Assembly (NCBI GenBank): GCA_012838395.1 | Contig: DUPI01000068.1 | Location: forward strand, 1-17,070 | Length of the DNA stretch: 17,070 nt | From: Mollicutes bacterium | GTDB lineage: Bacteria > Bacillota_I > Bacilli_A > RF39 > UBA660 | Direction: 5' to 3' | In this document: positions 1 through 6,180 of the stretch, piece after piece | How the letters are laid out: each line of letters starts with the position of its first letter | Numbering within the stretch: position 1 is the stretch's first letter | Translations under genes and position numbers: made by a program | The notes under the pieces: model-generated | The model's database searches: none | Told to the model about the DNA's origin: nothing | Seen by the model: the letters and a program-made list of their open reading frames with translations, nothing else

Positions 1-161
1 AAACGGACATTTTCCTGAGCAATCTTTTCTAACTCTATTATTTTCGAGTCACGATCTTTGATTTCCTCAATCATTTCTTCTACTTGTTTTATTATTTGAT
101 CTAAAAATCTATTAACTTCATCAGGATCATAACCACGAAGTGCTCGTTTAAACTTTTCCAT
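1..161 (-). CDS. divIVA: DivIVA, N-terminal part (runs off the left edge)
   Basis: DivIVA is a coiled-coil protein that binds curved membrane at septa and poles and guides division-site or polar proteins. The 53 visible codons start MEKFKRALRGYDPDEVNRFL. This is the typical DivIVA N-terminal lipid-binding domain with the RGYDxxEVNxFL signature, followed by a charged Glu/Lys-rich stretch that begins the coiled coil. The start ATG at 159-161 has a strong ribosome binding site (AGAGGTG, about 5 nt upstream). It follows sepF after a gap of 30 nt on the same strand, so the two are probably co-transcribed. The C-terminal coiled coil is outside the window, so a DivIVA-domain paralogue such as GpsB cannot be fully excluded. 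The location beside sepF favours DivIVA. Confidence 0.88.
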   Translation of the reverse strand, partial: MEKFKRALRGYDPDEVNRFLDQIIKQVEEMIEEIKDRDSKIIELEKIAQENVR

Positions 162-191
162 ATTTCACCTCTTGCACTACTTATCTAATAA

Positions 192-602
192 TTACCACTC
201 AACATTAATATCGTCATTATCATGAATACCTTTACCTTCGGTATCGTCAGTTATTTTACCTTGAACATTTATATTGTTTGGTGTACATAAAAATATACCC
301 CCACCAATTTTTTGGATTTCCCCTTGAATTGAGTAAATCGCGCCACCTAAAAAGTCAATAATACGCTTAGCTTGTTCAGGTGTAACCCTTTTCAAATTAA
401 CAACTACTGTATTACGATCTCTTAAATAATCGGCAATTTGTTGAGCTTCTGAATAAGCTCTTGGTTCTAACAAAATCATTTTACTACCATGTTCTTGTAA
501 AGCTTCTTCAGCTGTTAAATTATAATATTCTTCTGATATCGCATCATGATTAGAAAAAGAATCTGATTCCCCACCGTCAAATAATCTTTTAAAAAAACCC
601 AT
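192..602 (-). CDS. sepF: SepF, cell-division protein anchoring FtsZ
   Basis: SepF polymerises into rings at the septum and tethers FtsZ to the membrane through an N-terminal amphipathic helix. The 136-residue product opens MGFFKRLFDGG, which fits that membrane-targeting helix. It has a variable acidic linker (about residues 11-40) and then the conserved SepF/DUF552 domain (about 41-115) with the LEPRAYSEAQQIADYL, NLKRVTPEQAKRIIDFL and GGAIYSIQGEIQKIGGGIFL signatures. The length is normal for the family. A clear AGGAGG lies 6-7 nt before the ATG. divIVA follows directly. In many Firmicutes ylmG and ylmH lie between these two genes; here they are absent. Confidence 0.95.
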   Translation of the reverse strand: MGFFKRLFDGGESDSFSNHDAISEEYYNLTAEEALQEHGSKMILLEPRAYSEAQQIADYLRDRNTVVVNLKRVTPEQAKRIIDFLGGAIYSIQGEIQKIGGGIFLCTPNNINVQGKITDDTEGKGIHDNDDINVEW

Positions 603-635
603 TTATATTCCTCCTACTATGACAATTTCATTACT

Positions 636-664
636 ATTATAAGTTTACCACAGTTTCAAATAAA
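636..664 (-). promoter_or_regulatory. Probable promoter of sepF-divIVA
   Basis: On the minus strand a perfect TATAAT -10 hexamer occupies 636-641, about 34 nt before the sepF start. A weak -35 (TTTATT, 659-664) lies 17 nt upstream of it. The position between the end of the stomatin gene and the sepF ribosome binding site supports a transcription start here, but the -35 is poor. Confidence 0.45.
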
Positions 665-710
665 AATAAATGATTTTTTAATCTTTTATTAAATTCAATC
701 ACTTTTAGAT

Positions 711-729
711 AAAAAGAGTTAATCTTTTT
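711..729 (-). terminator. Weak A/U hairpin at the end of the stomatin gene
   Basis: AAAAAGA and TCTTTTT arms (7 bp, 5-nt loop) overlap the last codons of the SPFH gene. Read on the minus strand, the 3' arm ends in a T-run. All but one of the pairs are A-U, so this is a weak terminator at best. Confidence 0.3.
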
Positions 730-1603
730 TTAACATTTCTTGAATTGTTGTACCAATTGTCGCTATATTTTGCAAATCTGACGGAATAATAATTTTGGTT
801 GCATTGCCATCGGCAATTTTTGCCATTGTCTCTAAACTTTTTAAAGTAATAACTTGTTGATTTGGATTCGATTCTTTCAACAATTTAATTCCATCAGCCT
901 CAGCACGTTTAATTGCTAAGAGTGCTTCTGCTTCACCTTCTGCAATTTTTATTTGAGATTCTTTTTCAGCTTCCGCCCTTAAAATCGCACTTTCCTTTTC
1001 ACCTTCTGCTGTTAATATGCTAGAACGTTTTAAACCTTCTGCTCTTAATATCGCTTCTCTTCTTTCACGTTCAGCTCTCATTTGTTTTTCCATGGCATCT
1101 TGTATATCTCTTGGTGGAAGTATATTTTTAACTTCCACACGATTAACTTTAATACCCCATGGGTCAGTTGCTTCGTCCAAAATAACTCGCATTTTAGAGT
1201 TAATAATATCACGTGATGTTAGTGTTTGGTCTAATTCTAAATCTCCAATAATATTACGAAGAGTTGTTGCTGTTAAATTTTCAATCGCATTAAGCGGGTT
1301 TTCAATTCCATAAGTATATAACTTCGCATCAGTAATTTGATAATATACAACAGTATCAATTTGCATTGTAACGTTATCTTTAGTTATAACTGGTTGTGGC
1401 GGAAAATCTTCTACTCGCTCCTTTAATGATACATTATTAGCAATTCGGTCTATAAATGGGATTTTGAAATGCAAACCATTTGACCACGTTTGATGATAAG
1501 AACCAATCCTCTCAACAACATAAACCCTCGCTTGAGACACTATTTTAATATTAGGTATTACCAAAACACCAACTAGTATTAATAAAATTATAAGTATATC
1601 CAT
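719..1603 (-). CDS. SPFH/Band 7 (stomatin, QmcA-type) membrane protein
   Basis: Stomatin-like proteins form large membrane-anchored oligomers that organise membrane microdomains, often together with an NfeD protein. The 294-residue product has one N-terminal membrane segment (about residues 1-20) and an SPFH domain (about 22-170), with ERIGSYHQTWSNGLHFKIPF and the ILPPRDIQDAMEKQMRAERE hallmark. A long helical region (about 175-245) follows, rich in Ala/Glu repeats such as RAEGLK, TAEGEKES, RAEAEKES and IAEGEAEA, typical of the stomatin coiled coil. It starts 1 nt after the nfeD stop with its ribosome binding site (GAGGAGG) inside the end of nfeD, so the pair is translationally linked. Substrate or partner beyond NfeD is unknown. 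Family assignment is secure, cellular role is not. Confidence 0.93.
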   Translation of the reverse strand: MDILIILLILVGVLVIPNIKIVSQARVYVVERIGSYHQTWSNGLHFKIPFIDRIANNVSLKERVEDFPPQPVITKDNVTMQIDTVVYYQITDAKLYTYGIENPLNAIENLTATTLRNIIGDLELDQTLTSRDIINSKMRVILDEATDPWGIKVNRVEVKNILPPRDIQDAMEKQMRAERERREAILRAEGLKRSSILTAEGEKESAILRAEAEKESQIKIAEGEAEALLAIKRAEADGIKLLKESNPNQQVITLKSLETMAKIADGNATKIIIPSDLQNIATIGTTIQEMLKKD

Positions 1604-1604
1604 A

Positions 1605-2018
1605 TTACTCCTCCTCTACTTCTAATTTATTACCATTTATTTTTAAAACTTTTATATAAGTTCCTTCTAACAATTTATCTTTGCTGTATGCTGTCCATAT
1701 TTTGCCATCTACTTTAACTGACCCAAATTCCTTATTTAAAATATCATCAATGACAATACCACGCATACCAATTATTCTATCAATATTTGTTTTTTCTTTA
1801 GTTTTGTAAATATATTTAATTAATATAGGACGTGTTGTTATTAAGAAAATAATTCCTAATAATACAAAAATACTTAATTGAATTGTAAAATTATCAATTA
1901 CAAATGATAAAAACAATGTTATCAAAGCACTTCCTATAAACCAAATTGTAGTTAAATTAACAGTTAATACTTCAATTATTGTTAATATAACAATAATTAG
2001 CAACCAAAATTCATACAT
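1605..2018 (-). CDS. NfeD-like membrane protein (short form)
   Basis: NfeD proteins partner with stomatin/flotillin-type proteins, as the adjacent SPFH gene suggests. I chose the ATG at 2016-2018 (137 residues, MYEFWLLIIVILTIIEVLTV) over an in-frame ATG 29 codons upstream. The upstream extension is polar and unlike the family, a good promoter lies within it, and a GGTGG ribosome binding site precedes the internal ATG. The protein has three or four hydrophobic segments in its first 70 residues. A soluble OB-fold-like domain follows (about 80-137; motifs GMRGIV and GSVKVDGKIWTAYS). There is no ClpP-type protease domain, so this is the short NfeD class. Confidence 0.88.
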   Translation of the reverse strand: MYEFWLLIIVILTIIEVLTVNLTTIWFIGSALITLFLSFVIDNFTIQLSIFVLLGIIFLITTRPILIKYIYKTKEKTNIDRIIGMRGIVIDDILNKEFGSVKVDGKIWTAYSKDKLLEGTYIKVLKINGNKLEVEEE

Positions 2019-2034
2019 ACTTACCACCACCCTA

Positions 2035-2063
2035 ATTATACTATTATTATATGACCTTTTCAA
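2035..2063 (-). promoter_or_regulatory. Promoter of the nfeD-stomatin operon
   Basis: TTGAAA (2058-2063), a 17-nt spacer and a perfect TATAAT (2035-2040) on the minus strand. The expected start of transcription is only about 10 nt before the chosen nfeD ATG, which rules out the longer in-frame start. A second TATAAT (2046-2051) has only a poor -35. Confidence 0.65.
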
Positions 2064-2108
2064 GTGTAGTAGAATAATTAAGAAATACTTGGTTTCTAAA
2101 TTCATTAA

Positions 2109-2142
2109 AAAAATGAGTTAGTTTTTAACTTGACTCATTTTT
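2109..2142 (-). terminator. Terminator downstream of glyS
   Basis: Minus-strand arms AAAAATGAGT and ACTCATTTTT pair (10 bp), with a small inner AGT/ACT pairing in the loop and a T-run after the 3' arm. It sits 17 nt past the glyS stop and separates the glyS operon from nfeD. Confidence 0.8.
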
Positions 2143-2158
2143 ATTAACATTATTTATT

Positions 2159-3538
2159 TTAGAAAAATATTTTTTTAGATATATATTCTACAACTTCATC
2201 AATCGATAATGTAATTTGCTCCATCGTATCACGATCTCTAATAGTTACCGTATTATTATTTAATGTTTCTTCATCGATCGTAATAGCGTACGGTGTCCCG
2301 CACACATCCGCCCTTCTGTATCGCTTACCAATATTACCAGAATCATCATAACTTACCATAAAATGTTTACTTAAGGTTTGATATACTTCCATTGCTTTTT
2401 CACTATGTTTTTTCTTCATTAATGGTAAGATTGCAACTTTAAAAGGTGCTAGTGCTGGATGAAATTTCATTATTTCACGAGTATCACCATTTTCAAGGGT
2501 TTCTTCATAATAAGCCTCCGTTAAAAACGCTAACATAACACGATCAACACCTAAGCTTGGTTCAATAACATAGGGAATATATTTTTCATTAGTAACGGGA
2601 TCTAAGTATTCCATACTTTGCTTTGAATGAATTTGATGTTGTGTTAAATCAAAGTCAGTTCTAGATGCTACACCCCAAAGTTCTCCCCAACCAAATGGAA
2701 ACTTATATTCAAAATCAGTAGTAGCATTACTATAATGACTCAATTCATCTTGAGAGTGGTCACGAAGCCTTATATTATTTTCATTAATTCCTAAATCAAT
2801 AAGCCATTTATAACAATAATCTTTCCAATACTTAAACCATTCCATTTCAGTTCCTGGTTTACAGAAAAATTGTAATTCCATTTGCTCAAATTCACGAGTT
2901 CGAAAAATAAAGTTACCAGGTGTTATTTCATTACGGAAACTCTTTCCAATTTGACCAATACCAAAAGGAAGTTTTAATCTCATACTTCTTTGAACATTTA
3001 AGAAGTTTACAAAAATACCTTGGGCTGTTTCTGGTCTTAAATAAATAGCGTTGGCACTATCTTCAGTAACACCTTGGTGAGTTTTAAACATCATATTAAA
3101 TTGTCTTATATTAGTATAATCTAATCCCCCACACTTTGGACATTTTACTTTATTATCAATAATGTATTCGTGCATTTTTTCATTAGACCATCCATCAGCT
3201 TGGACTTCCCCTTTAGAATGATCTTCAATTATTTTATCTGCTCTAAATCTTGATTTACACTTTTTACAATCGATTAACGGATCATTAAAATTACTAAGGT
3301 GTCCACTAGCTTCCCAAACTGATGGATTCATTAAAATAGCACTGTCAATTGCAACATTATAAACATTTTCTTGAACAAACTTTTTAAACCAAGTATTTTT
3401 AACGTTTTTCTTTAATTCATTACCAAGCGGTCCATAATCCCAAGTGTTAGCAAGACCACCATAAATTTCACTACCTTGAAAAATAAAGCCATATTGTTTA
3501 CATAAATTAATTATTTTCTCCATTGTAACTTCTCTCAT
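2159..3538 (-). CDS. glyS: Glycyl-tRNA synthetase, single-chain homodimeric type
   Basis: The enzyme charges tRNA-Gly with glycine using ATP (class IIa synthetase). The 459-residue product is the dimeric eukaryote/Staphylococcus-like form, not the GlyQ/GlyS tetramer of Bacillus subtilis. It shows the N-terminal IYGGLANTWDYGPLG motif, a zinc-knuckle-like insertion with C91-x2-C94 and C133-x2-C136, RPETAQGIFVNFLN (168-181), and motif 2 at about 201-225 (FRNEITPGNFIFRTREFEQ). Motif 3 is EPSLGVDRVMLAFL (326-339), and an anticodon-binding domain follows (about 365-455). The ATG overlaps the preceding gene's TGA (ATGA), with AAGGAG about 11 nt upstream. An ATG five codons later is possible but has a weaker binding site. 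It is under the glycine T-box at 4108-4235, which fits its function. Confidence 0.97.
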   Translation of the reverse strand: MREVTMEKIINLCKQYGFIFQGSEIYGGLANTWDYGPLGNELKKNVKNTWFKKFVQENVYNVAIDSAILMNPSVWEASGHLSNFNDPLIDCKKCKSRFRADKIIEDHSKGEVQADGWSNEKMHEYIIDNKVKCPKCGGLDYTNIRQFNMMFKTHQGVTEDSANAIYLRPETAQGIFVNFLNVQRSMRLKLPFGIGQIGKSFRNEITPGNFIFRTREFEQMELQFFCKPGTEMEWFKYWKDYCYKWLIDLGINENNIRLRDHSQDELSHYSNATTDFEYKFPFGWGELWGVASRTDFDLTQHQIHSKQSMEYLDPVTNEKYIPYVIEPSLGVDRVMLAFLTEAYYEETLENGDTREIMKFHPALAPFKVAILPLMKKKHSEKAMEVYQTLSKHFMVSYDDSGNIGKRYRRADVCGTPYAITIDEETLNNNTVTIRDRDTMEQITLSIDEVVEYISKKIFF

Positions 3539-4092
3539 ATTATTATACTCTCCTTTAAACTTAATATATTAAAATTTTTTTTAAATTCTTCAAAATTATT
3601 AACAATCTGAAAAGTTTTTATAATTTCATCATTAATAAATTTTTCGTTCTTCATTTGTTCTAATTGCAGTGTTAAATATTTATAGAAATCATTTTCATCA
3701 TATATAATTATTGGTGTTTTCTTTTCATTTATTCGTCTTTCTTCAATATAAGATAGTAATTCTGATAAGGTTCCTATTCCACCTGCCAAACAAACTATTA
3801 AATCACTTTTTTCAAACATAGCCTTTTTCAAATCAAAGGTTGTTCTTAAAACAATAGGTTTTGCTTCTTTTATTTTGGGTAATTCATCAACATATGCGTC
3901 ATTTGTAAAAGCATACACTTGTCGATTCCTTTTTATAAATTCCTGATAACAAACTCCCATCATCGATAAATGAGAACCACCAAATATTAAATCACATTTT
4001 CTTGTAGCCAAAAATTCCGATATCTTTTTAGCTATATTAATATAATTTTCATCAATATTAACACTAGCCGATGAAATTATTAAAACGTTCAT
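3535..4092 (-). CDS. LOG-family protein (Rossmann nucleotide-binding, possible NMP phosphoribohydrolase)
   Basis: LOG-family proteins have a Rossmann-like fold. Characterised members cleave nucleoside monophosphates to free base and ribose 5-phosphate. This 185-residue protein has the family layout: N-terminal strand MNVLIISSAS, a GGSHLSMMG stretch (38-46) matching GGGxxGLMG in degenerate form, KKAMFEKSDLIV (89-100), and the signature AGGIGTLSE (103-111), which matches PGGxGTxxE except for the first proline. The activity is therefore plausible but unproven, and a DprA- or MoCo-carrier-like relative remains possible. It is the first gene behind the glycine T-box and overlaps glyS by four bases, so it rises and falls with glycine charging. 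A strong AGGAGGG precedes the ATG. Confidence 0.8.
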   Translation of the reverse strand: MNVLIISSASVNIDENYINIAKKISEFLATRKCDLIFGGSHLSMMGVCYQEFIKRNRQVYAFTNDAYVDELPKIKEAKPIVLRTTFDLKKAMFEKSDLIVCLAGGIGTLSELLSYIEERRINEKKTPIIIYDENDFYKYLTLQLEQMKNEKFINDEIIKTFQIVNNFEEFKKNFNILSLKESIII

Positions 4093-4235
4093 TTGCCCTC
4101 CTATAATAAAAAAACTTTTAGAAATTATGTAAGGACGAGTTTCCCCGCGGTTCCACCTTACTTATTCTAAAAGAATCAGCTTTTTCCATATTACTCCGGG
4201 ATTCCAACTCCATCATCGCATTGATATATATGTAT
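4093..4235 (-). promoter_or_regulatory. Glycine T-box leader (reduced form)
   Basis: The minus strand carries the T-box core AAGGTGGAACCGCGG (4158-4144). Its UGGA (4152-4155) complements a UCCA tRNA end, as expected for tRNA-Gly with a U discriminator. The antiterminator can form by GTAAGG (4156-4161) pairing with CCTTAC (4129-4134) around the T-box bulge. A small Stem III-like hairpin ATTC/GAAT (4164-4176) precedes it. Only about 80 nt separate the predicted transcription start from the T-box. I find no canonical Stem I, no distal GGUG-type loop and no GGC specifier. GGA triplets exist, for example in GTTGGAATCCC. Low charging of tRNA-Gly is expected to permit read-through into the LOG gene and glyS. 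Confidence 0.85.
4108..4173 (-). terminator. Terminator of the glycine T-box
   Basis: CTTTTAGAA (4165-4173) pairs with TTCTAAAAG (4115-4123), enclosing the whole T-box hairpin, and seven T residues follow (4108-4114). The 5' arm overlaps the Stem III-like hairpin (4164-4176), so Stem III and the terminator are mutually exclusive. This differs from the usual T-box, where the 3' strand of the antiterminator is captured by a downstream repeat. Confidence 0.6.
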
Positions 4236-4241
4236 ATTATT

Positions 4242-4270
4242 AATATATAGTAAATTTACATGATTGTCAA
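4242..4270 (-). promoter_or_regulatory. Promoter of the LOG-glyS operon
   Basis: Perfect -35 TTGACA (4265-4270), a 17-nt spacer and TATATT (4242-4247) on the minus strand. Transcription would begin near 4235, just upstream of the T-box leader. Confidence 0.65.
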
Positions 4271-4295
4271 TTATATAATTACCATTTCACAACAT

Positions 4296-4360
4296 ATACT
4301 ATAAAGCAAAGAGACTAAAATTTACTCTCTAATCCCTTTTTCAAGTCCCTCTTTATGGTA
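4296..4360 (-). other. Structured element in the yuiD-LOG gap, possible yuiD terminator
   Basis: The gap between the yuiD-like gene and the LOG gene is 305 bases. Besides the promoter and T-box it holds a foldable stretch: on the minus strand TACCATAAAG (4351-4360) pairs with CTTTATAGTA (4297-4306) with one mismatch. This encloses a nested hairpin with GAGA/TCTC and TAA/TTA arms. Only short T-runs follow, so it is a poor terminator and its role is uncertain. Confidence 0.35.
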
Positions 4361-4397
4361 GGAATCATATTTTTTTAACAAAATAACATAAAGTTTA

Positions 4398-4841
4398 TTA
4401 GAAAACAACATAAGTAAAAAACAAAGCACTTAAAGTTGCTAAAATATATGCTCCTAAAATTTCTAAAATATTATGCCCTAATTCTTCTTTTAAATGAGCA
4501 AATCCAGCTTTATAGTTTTTCGAAAATATTTCTTTACTTATTTGATTTAAAGCCTGGGCATGCTTTTCACTCTCTAGTCGAACACCTATTGCATCATAAG
4601 CAATAATTAATGAAAAAACTAATGCAACAGCAAAAAGCACGCTTGAAAAACCTTCGTTTAATCCTATCATCATGGTTAGTGAAAAAGAAAATGAACCATG
4701 AGAACTTGGCATGCCACCACTTCCATTAAGTAAACGACCCCATTTTAATTCTTTATCCTGGATTGATTCAATTGTAAACTTTAATATTTGTGCAACAATT
4801 AAGGTTACAACTGGTACTACTAAATATTTATATTCCTTCAT
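4398..4841 (-). CDS. yuiD: Divergent PAP2-family (DUF212, YuiD-like) membrane protein
   Basis: This 147-residue integral membrane protein belongs to the DUF212 family, a divergent relative of PAP2 acid phosphatases; no substrate is established. The family marks are GGMPSSHGSFSFSL (about 43-56), YDAIGVRLESEKHAQALN (about 82-99) and HLKEELGHNILEILGAY (about 116-132), with three or four hydrophobic helices between them. The SSH and DAxGVR residues of the family are kept. The ATG follows AGGAG at 6-7 nt spacing and lies 9 nt after the recO stop, so it is probably the last gene of the yqzL-recO unit. A role in lipid-phosphate metabolism is inference only. Confidence 0.88.
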   Translation of the reverse strand: MKEYKYLVVPVVTLIVAQILKFTIESIQDKELKWGRLLNGSGGMPSSHGSFSFSLTMMIGLNEGFSSVLFAVALVFSLIIAYDAIGVRLESEKHAQALNQISKEIFSKNYKAGFAHLKEELGHNILEILGAYILATLSALFFTYVVF

Positions 4842-4850
4842 TTCATACTC

Positions 4851-5585
4851 CTAACATATTTGACATAAATTATTTAAAAAGGTTTTACTCTTCAAATAAA
4901 GACCTGTATATTCATCATAATATTCATCTAAAAAATAATTAATTTCTTTTTTAACTTGTTCACTAATATCAATTGTTTTTATTTTAGCAATATTAACATA
5001 ATAAAACATTCTAATCATCTTAATTGATTTTTCATTAATAATGGTTTCAGTCGTGCGACAGGCATTACAAATATATCCACCTTTAATAACTGATAATCCA
5101 ATAATTGAATTTGTTCCTCCACAATCAGCACAACTATCAAGAATTGGTGAGACACCCAAATAATCTAAATATTTCAATTCTATAATATTAGTGATTACCA
5201 TTGGGTCTAAACCCTCATCTATTTTAGTTAAACTAGAAATTAACAATTCATATATATCCTTATTATTGTTTTGTTTGAAAACTTGTTCTGTTAATTCTAA
5301 TAAAAAAGTTGCATAACTTATTTTCGTGATATCTTTTCTAATTTGCTTAAAACTATTAATAATATCAACACTAATTAATGTTGATAATTTGCCTTCTTTG
5401 TAATATAAATTAAAATTTCCATAAATAAGTTTTTCACTTACACTACGGAGTTCACTTTTCATTGAACGGCATCCTTTAGCAATAACACCAATAACACCGT
5501 GTTCTTTAGTTAACACGTTTAATATTTTGCTACTTTCACTATAATCACGCTCATTAAGGATTATTCCTTCAAATTTTTCAATCAT
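4851..5585 (-). CDS. recO: DNA repair protein RecO
   Basis: RecO works with RecR (and RecF) to load RecA onto SSB-coated single-stranded DNA. The chosen start (ATG 5583-5585, MIEKFEGIILNERDYSESSK) gives 244 residues, has GGGAGG at ideal spacing, and matches the usual RecO N-terminus. An ATG six codons upstream is in frame but lacks a good binding site. Domains: N-terminal OB fold (about 1-80), a helical middle, and a four-cysteine zinc site C152-x2-C155 and C173-x2-C176. The length is typical. yqzL lies upstream and yuiD downstream. The order era..yqzL-recO..glycyl-tRNA synthetase matches Bacillus. Confidence 0.95.
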   Translation of the reverse strand: MIEKFEGIILNERDYSESSKILNVLTKEHGVIGVIAKGCRSMKSELRSVSEKLIYGNFNLYYKEGKLSTLISVDIINSFKQIRKDITKISYATFLLELTEQVFKQNNNKDIYELLISSLTKIDEGLDPMVITNIIELKYLDYLGVSPILDSCADCGGTNSIIGLSVIKGGYICNACRTTETIINEKSIKMIRMFYYVNIAKIKTIDISEQVKKEINYFLDEYYDEYTGLYLKSKTFLNNLCQIC

Positions 5586-5669
5586 AGTAAAGCCTCCCAT
5601 CACCTAGATTATTCGAAATGATAGTTTTGTCTAAACATTGGATATTTTTATGATAGGCTTTCCCCTATT

Positions 5670-5777
5670 TTAACGTCCCTTTTTTCTTTTTTCTCCATTT
5701 ATAACTTCTTTATATCTCATATAATACTCGATCTTACCTGTTTTATTAAATAAATCCCATAATAGTTGCTTATTCAT
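5670..5777 (-). CDS. yqzL: YqzL-family small protein
   Basis: A 35-residue reading frame (MNKQLLWDLFNKTGKIEYYM, then RYKEVINGEK and a basic tail) fits the YqzL family: a W-x2-F-x2-TG-x-I-x2-Y-x3-YK pattern in a very short protein. Bacillus also has yqzL between era and recO, which strongly supports the call. A ribosome binding site (AAGGGTGAT) lies about 9 nt before the ATG. The recO start is 84 nt further on; I see nothing else in that gap. The function of the family is not known to me. Confidence 0.82.
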   Translation of the reverse strand: MNKQLLWDLFNKTGKIEYYMRYKEVINGEKRKKGR

Positions 5778-5823
5778 AAAATAATCACCCTTTCTATTAA
5801 TATGATGATTATTCTATCTTACT

Positions 5824-5829
5824 ATTATA
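5824..5829 (-). promoter_or_regulatory. Possible -10 element for yqzL-recO-yuiD
   Basis: A perfect TATAAT on the minus strand, 46 nt before the yqzL start and immediately beyond the era-like remnant. No good -35 exists at 16-18 nt. The TTGACA at 5861-5866 is 31 nt away, too far to pair with it. Confidence 0.35.
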
Positions 5830-5833
5830 CAAA

Positions 5834-5890
5834 TTATTCAAAATTGAGAAATCCAAATTATGTCAAATACTTTTCTTTTTCGCATTATTT
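5834..5890 (-). pseudogene. Decayed duplicate of the 3' end of era
   Basis: The first 48 bases (5834-5881) match the last 48 bases of the intact era (6181-6228) at 42 positions, ungapped. In the matching frame the remnant reads CEKEKYLT*FGFLNFE* against REKEKYLAEFGFSNLE* in Era, with one internal stop (GAA to TAA). Weaker similarity with small gaps continues up to the stop codon of the DUF1653 gene. It is non-coding now. See the findings for the insertion or duplication model. Confidence 0.85.
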
Positions 5891-6148
5891 CTATTTAATT
5901 AATTTTTTTACTTTTTCAAAACGATATTCTTGACTAACATCTGGGTATTTATCTTTATCAACTTTTGATAAAAACATATCTAATTCTCTTGCCCAAATTA
6001 GATTATCACCATACATGGCTTGATAAATGACAAGCTCGCGTTCATAGTCCTCACTATCTAGAGCCAAAGCTAAGACCTTATAATCTTTTCCTTTAAAATG
6101 ACGATATATTTCACCAATTTTTAATCTACTTTTTTCTTCCACTTTCAT
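5891..6148 (-). CDS. DUF1653 family protein
   Basis: The 85-residue product matches DUF1653: KIGEIYRHFKGKDYKVLALA (11-30), ERELVIYQAMYGDNLIWARE (36-55), then LDMFLSKVD and a C-terminal YRFEKV. These are the family's G-x-YxHFKGxxYxV, VVYQxLYGD and WxRxxxMF landmarks. I know no established biochemical function. The ATG has AAGGA 5 nt upstream and follows the era stop after 32 nt, so it is probably read from the era transcript. It lies between the intact era end and a decayed copy of that end, which suggests a later arrival at this site. Its last codons (VKKLIK) may themselves derive from era sequence (VKTIKK). Confidence 0.9.
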   Translation of the reverse strand: MKVEEKSRLKIGEIYRHFKGKDYKVLALALDSEDYERELVIYQAMYGDNLIWARELDMFLSKVDKDKYPDVSQEYRFEKVKKLIK

Positions 6149-6180
6149 CTAATTCCTTATAATTTAATTAATATTTTATA

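Noticed and set aside
720..1040. Short repeats in the stomatin gene as a DNA repeat array
   Set aside because: They encode the Ala/Glu coiled-coil repeats common to the family and are not conserved at nucleotide level.
1017..1313. Open frame on the plus strand inside the stomatin gene, and similar plus-strand frames at 6299-6535, 6605-6835, 7525-7743, 9041-9271 and 14188-14439, and minus-strand frames inside murT and gatD (10891-11133, 12257-12445)
   Set aside because: They lie opposite clearly conserved genes, have no family resemblance and lack convincing ribosome binding sites; they are antisense shadows.
2019..2105. Longer NfeD start giving a 166-residue protein
   Set aside because: The extension is not NfeD-like and holds a TTGAAA-17-TATAAT promoter; the internal ATG at 2018 has a usable binding site and a family-like N-terminus.
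4205..4220. GCGATGATGGAGTT resembling a fluoride riboswitch core
   Set aside because: The rest of the fluoride motif (paired stems and the distal GCUGAUGG-type segment in the right place) is absent, and the T-box core downstream explains the region better.
5861..5866. TTGACA as a -35 element for yqzL-recO
   Set aside because: The TATAAT at 5824-5829 is 31 nt away and no -10 lies at 16-18 nt. The hexamer arose within the era-derived remnant.
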